Positions 1 to 11,700 of a stretch of DNA of 64,000 bases are shown in pieces (the first letter of the stretch is position 1; every line of letters begins with the position of its first letter). The stretch is from Scenedesmus sp. ARA3. Its lineage: Eukaryota; Chlorophyta; Chlorophyceae; Sphaeropleales; Scenedesmaceae. Under the pieces are notes generated by a model. That model saw nothing but the letters and a program-made list of their open reading frames with translations, made no database searches and was not told where the DNA came from. A program made the translations under genes and the position numbers. Where the stretch lies: NCBI GenBank assembly GCA_004335835.1, contig RWJK01001239.1, positions 1,578-65,577 on the forward strand. Direction: 5' to 3'.

Positions 1-54
<54 letters not shown>

Positions 55-56
55 AG
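1..56. repeat. (TGC)n run ending in a splice acceptor
   Basis: The window opens inside an uninterrupted TGC/CTG run of about 18 units that ends in CTGCAG. The AG at 55-56 is the acceptor of the first visible exon of the glycoside hydrolase gene, so the repeat stands where an intron's pyrimidine tract would be. The same arrangement recurs at other acceptors in this window. Confidence 0.85.
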
Positions 57-1382
57 GCAGCTTGAGCAGCAGGAGGCGCTGGGCTGGCACAAGCCCGACT
101 TCAACTTCTACGTGAACTACCTGCACAGGAAGATCGCCCTGTACGACCAGCTGGCTGGCAGGTGCGTGAAGAATCTGCTGCAGCAGAAGAGTTTTTGCAT
201 GCCGTCTATAGAGCAGTGTCCTCTTCATCTGCGTACGCTTTGTGGTGGTCAAGCTCTGTGCATAGACATGCTGCTTCTGAAGCACAGGCTGTGCTGCACT
301 GCCTGCTGCTTAGCAGCGGTCCAACTCCCTGAAATAACAGCTGTATTCACCCTTCTCCCCTGCAGGCCGTTTGTCATTGAGGAGTTTGGCATCAGCCGCC
401 GCTTCTTTGGCGATGAGGAGCAGAAGGTGGTGGCAGCTGTGGTGGCTGACGCGCTCATCGCGGCAAAGCGTGCAGGCAGGAACCTGAAGGGCGCAATGCT
501 GTGGAGCGCGACACTGCCCAGTGAGTACTGCCATATTACACTCGCTGCATGCTTGCTGTTGAGAGTCACAGAGAAGCTGCCGTGCGGTAAACATTCTGTT
601 GGTGCTCCCTGTGGTGTGTGAGTTGAGGAGCATGATGCTGTTGGCAATGGTGAAGTTTTGCTGCAGGCTGCAGTGCCCAGCACTGCCACGGTGTGGCTTG
701 ATGTGGCACAGGTACTAATAGTGCTGTGCTGGTGCTGCGGCTGCTGCTGCTGCTGCTGGTGCCAGGTATGCCTGACATTGGCGGCTACAATTTTGACATC
801 ACCCGGCAGCCCTCCGGCGCTGCTGTGGGCCTCGGTGGTGCAGCAATGCATGCAGGCACGGGCGGCAGCGCTTTCAATGCTGGAAACGCCAGCATAGCCC
901 GGGCGGCTCCATCCGGTGGCAGCGGCAGCAGCGGCAGCGGCAGCGGCAGCGGCAGCAACAGCAGCAGTGCAACAAGTGCTAGCCCCACCCCTGCAACTCC
1001 TGCTGCTAGCGGCAGGCGCAAGCTGCTGATGCTGGACCAAGCAGAAGCACTGCTAGACTCTGTCCCTGATGCACAAGCAGCCGCTGCAGCATCGCTGGGC
1101 TTCACACCTGCAACATCTCACAAGCCATTTGCACTCCGGCAGCAGCAGCAGCAGCAGCGGCGGCGGCGGCTGCAGCAGGCAACAGAGCATGCAGACGATG
1201 CGCTTGACTCCTTCAGGCGTGGCACGCCTCGCGGTGCGTGTGCGCATGCAGCAGCATATGGCTGGTCTATGGCAGGTGGTGTGGAGGGCGAGGGTGTTGA
1301 TGTGGCTGCATACCGGCGGCTGGTGGCTGGGCATGACATGGTTGACATTCTGGCAGAGGCGGCTCGCCTGCTACGCAGCTAG
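57..1382 (+). CDS. GH5-family glycoside hydrolase, mannan endo-beta-mannosidase-like (3' part)
   Basis: Three exons, 57-161, 366-520 and 766-1382 (TAG), join in phase into the C-terminal 291 residues of a protein whose 5' end lies outside the window. The second exon carries the segment RPFVIEEFG, which fits the strand of GH5 (clan GH-A) enzymes that bears the catalytic nucleophile Glu; the next stretch, GAMLWSATLP then DIGGYNFDITR, resembles the conserved late barrel strand with Trp. I infer hydrolysis of beta-mannan or a related beta-glycan, probably outside the cell or in the wall. The last 200 residues are a Gly/Ser/Ala- and Gln-rich tail not expected in a minimal GH5 enzyme. The acid/base Glu and any signal peptide are not in view, so another GH-A family is possible. 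Confidence 0.62.
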
Positions 1383-3733
1383 CTCAGCAGGCAGCTTATA
1401 TATGTGCGTGACAAGATGGCAGTGACTTGAAAAGTTGCTAGTTGCAGCACTCAAGTTGTGTGTGCTTGTCAGGGGTGTTGCTTAAGGTCTGCCATCAGAC
1501 AGCAGCGTCGGGCTTGACCAGGGTTCCTGCCAGAATAACTGCAAGACTTGCCTTACTGGCACTATCAATTGTGGACATGGTTGCAAGGGTGGATGGATTG
1601 GTGACTATGCGCTGCACGTGGTGCAAGTTTGATTTGCTCATCTAACCATCATGAACACTTGTGTACAATGGGTGACCCAGCCACATTGCAAAGTGCATCT
1701 TGCCGTCTGGCAGCAAGCATGATGATGCACCCTGAAGTACTGATGACAGATTTTATAGCTAGCGTAGCCTGGCCAGAGTTTGCGTCGTCTTCTGTTTGTT
1801 GTTTGACAAGCCTGGCCGACGGTGACGCCTGTGTTGTGCGCTTAAAATTCGACGACGTGAGTTGCTTGTTTGAATGTTTGGTATTGGCATTGCATGCTGC
1901 TGATTTGCTAACACCATTGGACTGTCTTGACAGCACCGTTCTGCACCTTAATCTACAGCACAGCATCCATTTTGTGATCTGGTGGTGTCCTGACTGCTAC
2001 ATGTACCATAACCAGCACTCATCATACATTACGCCTGTTACACCGCGTGACCGTCAACATGGTGCATCAACATCTCAATACCAACCGACATTCTGCTACT
2101 GCAGTCTGCCCCGCATCATTGCATCCATACTGCTGCTTGCTCAATGCCAGGAGCCAGTAGCACCATCCAAACTACAGCAAAGGCCCGGCCCGGATATTTC
2201 AAACTCAGGGCCTGGAACCAGCATACATGTAAACCGGTGACGCTGGCGCTTAATAACTGATGTTGATAAGGGCAGTGAGCAGGAGCTGACAGGTAGTAGA
2301 CAACAGTGTTGTTGCCGTGGCAGGCAAATCACCACTGTCACCGTCATCCTTGCAAATGAATACTACTGCATAACAGTGGGTGCATGCTCCAAGCCACAAA
2401 CCCGCGTGCCGTACGGCAAGCAAGGATTGACGCAGCTCATGCTACATGCATGTGGCCGCCAGCATGTTGTGTTGAGCGATGTGTCCAAATGCAACATCAG
2501 GAGCATAACCACACACATTGCAACGTCCAGCGCAGATATGTACTTTGAACCAGCTGGCCATGGGATGGAGGTGACTTGTGCACAAGACGAGTGTGTTGTG
2601 TGTGTATTGGCAAAGAGTATGAAAACAAAAACGCCCTAAGTAAAGCGTATAGAGTCAGACAGCAGGAATGCAGTGCAGCAGGCGTAATCAGCCTTGGTTT
2701 GTGTGCCATGGCTATGCAATCAACACGCTGAGATGTGGAGGCTTCTTGCAACCGTACATGTGAAGAGCCACAGGGGCGGCCATCAACAGCATTGCTTGAG
2801 CAGCAGATCGGCATGCATGGTCACAGTGACACCAAGAAAACAGTATGTGAAGCTATGCGCTGCTGAGAAGAAAACGGCATGCCGTGCAACAGGAATAGCG
2901 TAACAGTTCACCAAATGCATTCCATGTCAAGGTGCCAAGCTCGACTGAGGTACTGCAGGTTGCACCACATCACTAAAATGCAGGGACGGTTATACTATGT
3001 TCATGCTGCCACAACACTCTGCTGCCGTGCAGTGGTATCGCTGCACCTGCTGCCGCAGGCCCTGCTGCTCCCAGCTTATGCTCAAGGACCTAGTCAAGCA
3101 TGTAAATAACAACCCCAACCCCACGCTGCACGCAAACAGGCGACGTCACAAGCTGCGTTAACGTCAACATGTGAATCTTCAAACTCAAGCGACAACTGCC
3201 AGACAGCTAGGAAGCTGACCACTGCAGGGACAGAGAGACAACGCCGTGCAAACACCACACAAGCGGCAGGCCAGGCAGGCCTGAACCCTACTTGCATGTT
3301 ACAACCTGCAATAACAGCAGCCTGTGCAATACCCTCCACCCTGTATAGCAATCCAATCAGTCTGGCAGAGTGCATAGGGCTCTGCTGCATGTACAAAGCT
3401 GTGGTTTCAGCCACTGCCTGACACCCCCACACATCCCATTCCAGCAGCCTGCATATTCACACATGATAAAACCGCTGTACTGCGCAGCTAGGCCCTTGCT
3501 TACCCCCTGTCACCCAACTCCACCCAAGTCACCTTCTCCCATCAAGCCTGACAACAGAAGACCTCTGCCAGTGCACCAGCGGCCCAAGAGACGGTCCCCA
3601 CATTAGCTGCTGCTGCTGCTGCTGCTGCTGCCACTGCTCATGTGGCGCAGCCTGCAGCTGCAGCATCCCACCACGCCCCCTTCACAGGCAGCTCCAGCCG
3701 ACACACCTTCGATCCATCAGTCGTGATCCCACA
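1383..3733. other. Convergent intergenic region and 3' UTRs
   Basis: This gap lies between two genes that end towards each other. I see no exon with coherent codon use or splice sites. Open frames such as one at 1629-2240 lack low-complexity coding character or a recognisable motif and are probably chance. TGTAA, the usual chlorophyte poly(A) signal, occurs near 2228 and 3102 on the plus strand; its complement TTACA occurs near 3299 for the minus-strand gene. A CTG run sits at about 3607-3631. Confidence 0.5.
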
Positions 3734-4262
3734 TTACGCTCTGCCTGTTGCATATGCGGGCTGGTGCTGGTGCTGCTGCTGCTGGTTGCCGCGGCTTGGT
3801 GAGATCCTTACAGGAACCAGGCTAAAGCTCAAAGTGGGCCACAGCCCACTGGGCACCAAATCATCATCCTGCTCTGCCGCATCACCATCATTGTGGACAT
3901 TTACAGCCTTGCGCTGCTGCTGCTGCTGCTGCTGCTGCTTTGACGCTGTCCTCGCCGCATCCTGCTGCTGACGTGGCAGCGGCGTGCGGGCAGCATCTGG
4001 GCTGCAGCGGCCAGCAGCAGCTGCTGTTGTGTCTGCCGCCTTGCTGTTGCTGCTGCTGCTGTTGCTGCTGCTGTTGCTGCTGCTGTTGGGTTGCAGCAGG
4101 GCCTCATTGAACTGCCACTTGGGTGAGCATGTGAGCCTCATGCTCATCATAGGCCGCAGAATCGTGGGAGATCTGGGCACCAAAGGGCTGCAGGGAGCAG
4201 CAGCAGCAGCAGTGCCGCCGCTGCTGCCATGTGGGGAGCTGCCAGGTGTCACACTGCCAGCC

Positions 4263-4297
<35 letters not shown>

Positions 4298-7058
4298 GAT
4301 TGCAGCAGCACGTGCAGAACTAAACGGCGAGCCCGGCTGCTGCCGCTGCGCTGCTGCTGCTGCTGCTGCACTGCTGTGGAGTGGGGAGAGTGGTGGGCGG
4401 TTGGGGGTGGGCGGAAGGCTGCCCCATGCTGCTGCTGCTGCTGCCGGCTTGTCGACGCGGCTTGGCAGCGGCGAGGTTAAGCAGCCTTGGTCTGGCGGGT
4501 AGTGTGAGCGCAGCGCATCAGCTCCTGCAGAATGAGCAGTTGGTTGAAAATGAGTCAATATTGAGTGTGATTGCGTGCTTGCACTGCTGCTGCTCAAGAG
4601 CCACACATGCAGTGGGGTGAAAGAAACGCGATGCATCGCCAGGCAGCGACAGTGCATGCGGCATGTGGGGGCACAAACATGTAACACCAAATGTATGCCT
4701 TGGAGCAGTTGCTTCGGCACCATATCACAAAACAGCAGAAGCGTGTGCCTCATTACACCAAAAGGAGCGCACCGCGTGTTACTGGCGCCTGGCCGCAAAG
4801 AGCCAACTCACCTGCCATTGCCGGCTCCATCTCTGCATGCTGCAAGTTCTGGTAGCTCGAAAACGGACTCTCAATGCGCCCGTTGCCGTTCACAGAGTCA
4901 CCGCCAGGCTGCAGCAGCTGCTGCCCTGCACTCCCTGCTGCTGCTTCTGTTGCTGCTGCGAGCCCAAAAGCAGCAGGGTCCACCTCTGCAAGCTGCTGCA
5001 GGGCTTCTTCTAATAGGCGCTCCATGTTGCCGCTGCGCCCCATCACTGGCTCCTTGCTCAGCGACGCAGCAGCAGCAGCAGCAGCAGCATCTGCTGCTGA
5101 CCCATTACTAGGGGAAGCTCCAACGCTGCTGCGCTCTTTGACAGCAGCAGTGCCAGTTGTGCCATTGGCCTGCTGCATCTCCTCTTCAAGGACACGCGCC
5201 AGGCTGCTGCTGCAGCCCTGGTTCAGCGGCGCAGACAGCGACAGCTGCAGCGACAAGCCATGCACAGCAGCACCCCCTGCTGTAGCGGGGCTGTTGATGC
5301 GCTGCCACACCACCTCGAAGCTCGAACCGCTCTCCAAACCACGCTCGCCGCTGCTGCTGCTGCCAGCGGCAGATGTGGTTGCAAAGGGACCTCCCTGCTG
5401 CTGCTGCTGCAGCTCTCCGGAGCTGCTGCGGAGGTTTCCTGCAAGCAGCGGGCTGCCGTTTGCTGCTGCTGCTGCTGCTGCAGGACCGCCGACGCTGCGC
5501 CGGGCAGCAGTAAAGGACCCAGGAGACAGCGAGGGGCACTCCTGGATCGCCTTGCGCAGCCCTGCGAGCATGCTATTGTGGCCTCTGCTGCCGCCGCCGC
5601 TGCTGCTGAAGCTGGCACGGTGGCGTGTGTGGCTGTTGCCGGTGGCTGGGGTGCTGGTTGCTGCTGCTGTGAGGGCGGAGGCTGTGAACTCGATGTGTCC
5701 CCCGAGGTGCTTCTCATGCAGCACGGTGAGCAGGTAGCCAAAGCCGAGTAGGGCCTGCATGGCGCGCTTGCCAAAGCCAGTATCTAGCGCCAGAAAGCGC
5801 GGCCTGCGAGTGGTAGGGTTTTCACACCAGGAAAAAAAGGTGAGTCAGCAGGGACGACGCTCACAAAGAGGCAAGAAGTGTGGTGTGAGTCATACTTGGG
5901 CTTGACAGTGCTGCTTCCTCTCCACCAACTGTGAAATGACATGATGTAGCGCCACCGAATTCAGTCAGAGAGTCCAACCGCCTCACCCTTTCTTGGCGCT
6001 GTTGTTGCGCTGCAGCTGCGCACTGCCGGCCTCTGCATCGTCCACGCTGACCAGCACCTTGGGCGCAGCCTGCTGCTGCACGTTGCCGGCACGCAGCTGC
6101 TGCGCTGCTGTGGTAGCTCCCCTGCACGACGCAGCAAGATCGGCCACGGCACGGCCACGGCGCTACTCGGAATGGCAGTGTACCTCGGACACCACTGCTG
6201 CATGACAAAGGGACATCTGCAAGGATGCTAGCAACTCTTGCACAGATTAAGATGGCAGCGACAGCTGCCGCTGCTGCTGCTGCCCAACAGAGGAGCACTG
6301 CAACTTGATCAGTGGTGTAATGGGCTCTGCTGCATAGAAGTTGACTGCCCATCACCTGCAACATTGCTCCCGCTGCTGCTGCTGCTGCTGTCTCTCTCTG
6401 TGCAGCCCCCCCCCCAAAAAAGGAATTTTCTTCGATTTAACCGTTTCGAAAAAAACTTAAATTTTTTTTTAATTTTTTTTAATTTTTTACTTGTAATCTT
6501 TTTTTTAAGATTTTTGAACCAGCCACTGCACCCTGCAAGGCAGCAGCAACCGCCAGGGACCCTGCTGCTCCCCGCAACACCACCAAACACTAATCCCTGC
6601 CACTCACCCGCCCGAGGGCGCCTGCTGCTGCTGTGCTGCAGGTGCTGCTCGTGCCACAGGCCCTGCCTGCACCTGGCCTGCCCTGTTATGCTCCAGCATG
6701 GACAGCACGCGTCCAATGTTCATGCTCATCTGCTCATCCAGGTCAGGCGGCGCTGCTATGCATGCCGCAAACTCCAAATCGGCGTCTGCCAGGTCGCCTG
6801 CTGCGGCCTGTAGGTCTGGCGCTGCAAAGGGAGTGCCGTATGCCTGCGCGTATGCGTGGTGTTGACAGGGGGTTTGCAAGTTGCATGTCAGTGTATGTTG
6901 AGTAGATGGGCGCGGACACAAGGGGCGTCAGGCGTCATGAGCACACCATGTCGGGACTGAGCTCAGTTTGTGCCGCTGATGGCACTGCAAAGAGCCAGCA
7001 CATGTAGGCACGGACTGATGGAACAGCCATTTGGTGCTGCTCACAATGATGCTGTTGC

Positions 7059-7099
<41 letters not shown>

Positions 7100-8512
7100 A
7101 TGGTGATGCTCCGCGCATGCTAGTCGCACCTGCAGCTTACATGCCAGCGAGTGGTGTGCAGGCACCTGAAAGCGGAAGAATGAAAAAGGCAGCAGCAGCA
7201 CAAGTTGGCAGGATCCAATTGCAACTTGATTCAAGCTCGAGGGACTACTGACAGTGTGATGTGTCACCACTCATGCTGCAGGGACGATGCCACATGCAGC
7301 CACACCCTTTGCTGCGATTTCCTTTACGCTGTGCAGCATTGTAGATGGCAGCTGTATCAACTGCACAAGCTACATGTCGCTGGGCTGCTAGCAAACAAAG
7401 CAGTACAGCTTGCAGGACAGGCAACCGTGCACGACACTGCATACATGCCTTTCTCAGTCTCATTCAGTCTCACCTGCAGTGTGGCTTGGAACACTACCTC
7501 TGAATCTACGCTGGACTTGACTAAGTCCAGCGTGTCATACAGCACAGCTTGCAGGACAGGTTATGTGTACCTTGCTGCACTGTGTGTTCTCCCTCTCACC
7601 TACTAGTACATACTCTGCTTACTCCTCACCTGCAGTGTGGCCTGAAACACCACCTCTGAATCTACACTGGATTTGACCAGGTCCAGTGTGTCATACAGCG
7701 CCAGCGAAATGTCCAGCAGGAAAGGCAGCACCTGGCAGCTGGTGCTGTCTCGTGTGTCCTTGGCCATCGTCCACTGGCGCCGAATCTTAGGGCCCAGAAA
7801 GGCCTGCAGGAACAGGCAGGTTGCGATGCGTGATATTGTGGTTGCGAAATCAGCAAGATTGGCTAGAGAGCTAGCTATCAGCTTTGCACCTGGAGGAGGG
7901 GTGTTGGTTGCTTGCAGGTGGACCAAAAACAGGATGCAGCAGTCTGGCTGCAAGCCGTGCTTCGACACGCACAATGTGCACGCAGCAATGACAACGTGTT
8001 TGCTTGTACGGGGTGCTGTCTACAGCTGCGCAACAGCCCTCAGCGCGCCCACACACTGCAGTTCAGCTGACCAGCACTTTGCCCAATCACACTTGCTGTG
8101 GGCACAGCAGGAGCTGCCCAACTACATTGACTGCAGGAAAGACCTCAGCGTGAGCTGTGGCCCGCCAGGGGAGACCGTACGGGACAAACAGCGATCACGG
8201 AGATAGAAAAAGCTGAACGTACACGCAGCCCTCAGATGCGTGTATGGCTTGCGCGACAGCTTCATCGATGTCGTTGACACCTTATATCTATGTTTATGAT
8301 CTCACAGAAGCCCGGTAGAACCTACAGCATAAGATACAGGTACTGCTTACCCCGCACACGCTATGCCCATAGCCTTGCGTGGACAAGCTCGCTCCACCTA
8401 GTCCCTTTGGTTTGATCTCAGTAGTAGTATAGGGCGCAGCCTTGACAGCCAAGGCACAAGGAGCACCCCCCGTCATCGCAGCTGTTGCGTTCCACTTCTG
8501 AGTGTATATCAT
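3734..8512 (-). CDS. Unrecognised protein with Gln/Ala/Ser-rich C-terminal half
   Basis: Exons on the minus strand, read right to left: 8512-8351 (possible first exon, starting MIYTQKW), 7803-7630 (could start at 7951), 6843-6608, 6121-5987, 5803-4812 and 4524-3734 (stop). Phases close across all joins and donors are GTGAG or GTAAG type. The N-terminal half is ordinary sequence (KIRRQW, LPFLLDISLALYDTLDLV, then KVLVSVDD and a hydrophobic MQALLGFGYLLTVL stretch); from about the middle of the 992-bp exon it becomes Ser/Gln/Ala-rich with poly-Ala and poly-Gln tracts to the end. I recognise no family. The last four exons are the best supported; the first exon and any exon between 8351 and 7951 are uncertain. 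One intron holds an AT-rich patch and another a copy of an exon end. Confidence 0.5.
6414..6520. other. AT-rich patch inside an intron
   Basis: About 105 bp made largely of A- and T-runs, with a TTTCGAAA-like core, following a C-run at about 6405-6413. It lies in the intron between exons 6608 and 6121 of the minus-strand gene. The flanks are GC-rich like the rest of the window, so the patch is compositionally foreign. Organelle DNA or a mobile-element scrap are both possible; I cannot assign it. Confidence 0.6.
7056..7107. repeat. Compound (CTG)n(ATG)n microsatellite
   Basis: A CTG run passes directly into an ATG/GAT run. It lies in an intron of the unrecognised minus-strand gene, where it reads as CAG/CAT. 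Confidence 0.85.
7400..7700. repeat. Tandem copy of exon end plus donor
   Basis: The exon end and donor at 7627-7697 are copied at 7471-7545, an offset of about 156 bp, into the following intron of the minus-strand gene. Both copies keep the donor and both can encode YDTLDLVKSSVDSEVVFQ. A neighbouring segment (near 7405 and 7549) is also repeated, so the unit is about 145-156 bp. Confidence 0.85.
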
Positions 8513-8714
8513 GTGAACAAAGCTGCATTTTCACGATCGCGAATTCCGGCATTGCTACTGCGGTCCGGTCAGTGCCTGCCTATTTGAACAGCGAGAACTG
8601 AACAGGCTTTGGAAGGTTGTCACACCGGGTGTGCCGAGGCAGCCGCTTGAATCAGCATGTAGGGCTTACGTTAATTGCACCGCTGTTTACATCGCTATTG
8701 ATGCTGACGAGGCC
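8513..8714. promoter_or_regulatory. Divergent intergenic/5' region
   Basis: Only about 200 bp separate the proposed starts of the minus-strand gene (8512) and the Dus gene (8715). If both starts are right it must hold both 5' UTRs and promoters. No TATA box is evident. An in-frame TGA at 8514-8516 and no intervening ATG support 8715 as the first usable ATG of the Dus frame, unless an upstream exon exists. Confidence 0.35.
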
Positions 8715-11700
8715 ATGCAGTCGTTCCTGCCAGCCTGTGGCAGTTCAAAAGGCTGGAAGCCTGCAGCAACAGCTCATGCTTCTAGCAGACTTGCACCATC
8801 ACAGATACGAGTAGCGTTAGTATGTCAATGCAGAAGTCGAGAAGAGTCGGCGCGCACAGGAGGGGCTGCTCCTGCTAGCAGCAGTGCTGACAGCAGCGAC
8901 AGCAGTGACGGCAATGCTGCTGCTGCCGCTGCAGAGGAGTGGCACTATGAGGCTCCTGCACATGTTCTTGAGCGAAGGCAGCAATTGAGGGAGCAGCTGA
9001 ATGGCAAAGTCATCCTGGCACCACTCACCAAGGGTAGGTGCTTGCGCAGCCGCAGCCTGAGCATGCAGTGTCCAGCCACATCAGGCTGACATCAGCGCTG
9101 TGCTGACATGGCATGTTTGATTTGAACATCAGCCATATGCAAGCTTTGCTTCAACTGAATATTCGTTTTCACACATATATGTGACTGCATCATTGTGTTC
9201 AAACATTTTTGAATCACATTGGCTGCAGGCGGCAACCTGCCGTTCAGGCGGCTGTGCTGCGACTTTGACCCTCAGCTGCCCACCATGTCGGAGATGGCCT
9301 TCGCGCGCCAGCTCATCAAGTGGGTGCTGCCGCTGATATTGCAGTTGTTTGCGTTGCACTTTGTTTGGTTGCCAGTATAGTTATGAACAAAAGCTGCTTT
9401 AGCTTGTCATTTGAGAACGCCGACGCGGCGCGGCGCCTTGTGGTGTCCTTCAAGGTCCAGGGGGCAACTGCTGCATGCCATGAACCTCTTGCGTCATCAC
9501 GCTGGCAAGTCTGCGCTGCAGCGGGTACGCCAGCATCAGCATGCCTGCACGTGTACACAATCCTCCTGTTCTGCAGGGGTGACAGGGTCGAGAAAGCACG
9601 CCTCTACAAAGCTAGCAATGAGGCCTGCTTTGGCGTGCAAGTGGCCACAAACAACATCGCAGAGGGAGTCAAGGCTGCAGCAGCAGCACAGGCGGCTGGC
9701 GCCTCTTGGATCGACATCAACTGCGGCTGCCCCATTTATGGTGAGGTGCCAGGCCAGCTTTGTGACTTGAACTTGCAGGCCACTAAGCATTGCTACCCTG
9801 CAGTACCAGCTAAAAGCTTCCTTACCCCGCAGAAAAAGTCAGCAGGCTGCCAGATTTCATGCAAGCGTACATACCAGCTACATTGCATCAAAACACATCG
9901 CTAGCGTCAACACACGCCAGCTGCTGCTACTGCTGCCGCAGAGGCCACGCGGCGCGGCATGGGTGCTGCGCTGCTGCGCAAGCCCACCAAGCTGGCCAAG
10001 ATGGTGGCCGGCATTGCGGCAGCGGTGGAGCTGCCGGTCACCGTCAAGATACGCACCGGTGGGAAGCTGTTCTTATGCTGGAGGCGTTATACAATTCAAA
10101 CACGTTCGCCAAGATCCAGCTGAAGAATAGCTGTTGCGGGAGCTGTCGTGCGCTCGAATGCATGCTTGAATGTGCCTAGGGCCTGCCGCTGTGCAAGCAA
10201 ACTCAGCATGGCAAGAGGCTGCCAGAGACGTCAGCATGGCATGCAGGCCAATGGAATGCAGTTGATGCGCGTTGTTGCACATGTTTTTTTTTGTGATTGT
10301 TTTTTTCGACATGCGTGTCTCGCAGGCGAGTCAGAGAGGAAGGTGAATGCGCTGAGGGTGGTTGCGCTGCTTGAGCAGGCGGGCGCAGCAGCCGTCACCG
10401 TGCATGGAAGGACCATGGAGCAGCGGTGAGGCCAGGCAGTGTTGCGCAACCTGCTGCTGCTGCTCCTGCTGCGGCTGCTGCTGACCTGCATGGCGCGCTG
10501 TGTGCAGGTACAAGAAGGCTGCCGATTGGGCGTTGATCAGCGAGATAGTCACAGCCAGCAGCCTGCCCATCATCGGCAACGGAGACATCCTCACACACTA
10601 CGAGGCGGCCGACAGGTGAGGGGGTAAGGCATGCTATGTTGCAGCTGAGGGGGGGCACTNNNNNNNNNNNNNNGGGGGGGGGGCACACTGCGAGGCAGCC
10701 GACGGTGTGGGGGAGTGGAGGAGAGGGGCAGCCGGATCCTGTTGTGCTGCGCGGTGCATGCAGCTGGCAAGTGCAGTGTGTCATCGAGGTCCAGACAACT
10801 TCAGTGTTCCTGCGTTGCGGTTGGTGTGCGTGTGTGATGCATGCAGCAGGCCAACTCTGGTGTATGGTATGATGAGGTTTGCACAGGCATGCACTTTGCT
10901 GACGCAGTGCAAATTCAACACATGGACGTGCTTGCTGTTGCTCTGCCATCCCAGCAGTACTGCATGCCCATGCAATTGGCTGCCGCAGCATGCTCAGAAA
11001 CATGCTGTGCATGCTGTGCTGCCTTGCGCAGGTGGCAGGCCAGCAGCTGCACAGCACTGATGGTGGGGCGGGGTGCACTCATCAAGCCCTGGCTGTTCCA
11101 GGAAATCCGGGAGGTAGGGCTTCGTAAGCTGTGCCTGGCGCAACATTTGCACAGTTGTGACTAGCTCTGTGCGTATGCAGCCTGCACACCACGTTGCGAA
11201 AATGCTTGCGGCAGCATGCTATCACATATTCTGCTGCCGGTTGATGTCCGTGTCTTTGGCCGCGCCATTGGTTTAGTGCTGTGTCACCAAGATGGGTTGT
11301 GTGCGTTCTTGCAGGGTCGTGAGTTGCTGCCCACAGCAGCAGAGCGCGTAGGCATCTACAGGCAGGTGGCTTCTTACATGAAGGTGAGGGCAGGCATGCC
11401 AGTGTGCAGTTGGGCAACAGCATGAACTGTGAATTCAAGGCACACTTGGACTTGCTAGGCACCTGTCCACTTTAATGCTCCTGCTCATGCTGCAGCTTAC
11501 ACGGAGCTGTTTTGCGCCTTCTTCTCAGCAAGCTGGTTGTGGCTGACAGTGTGTGTGCATACGAGCTGTGTGTTTCTCGTGCAGCTGCATTTTGGCGATG
11601 ACGCTTGGGGCAAGCGCAAGGCCTTCTACTTCCTGCCCTGGCACTTCGCCTTCTTCTGCAGGTGGGGCTAGCAAGCACTCGACAGCAGGCTCTTGTTCTT

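Noticed and set aside
249..1040. Long minus-strand open frame rich in Ala, Gln and His
   Set aside because: It is antisense to the glycoside hydrolase exons and arises from the CAG/CTG repeats, which stay open in several frames.
1629..2240. 203-codon plus-strand open frame after the glycoside hydrolase
   Set aside because: No recognisable domain, no low-complexity signature seen in this alga's exons, and its position fits a 3' UTR or spacer.
3984..4502. Plus-strand frame with poly-Leu and poly-Ala resembling membrane helices
   Set aside because: Antisense reading of the Gln/Ala/Ser-rich last exon of the minus-strand gene.
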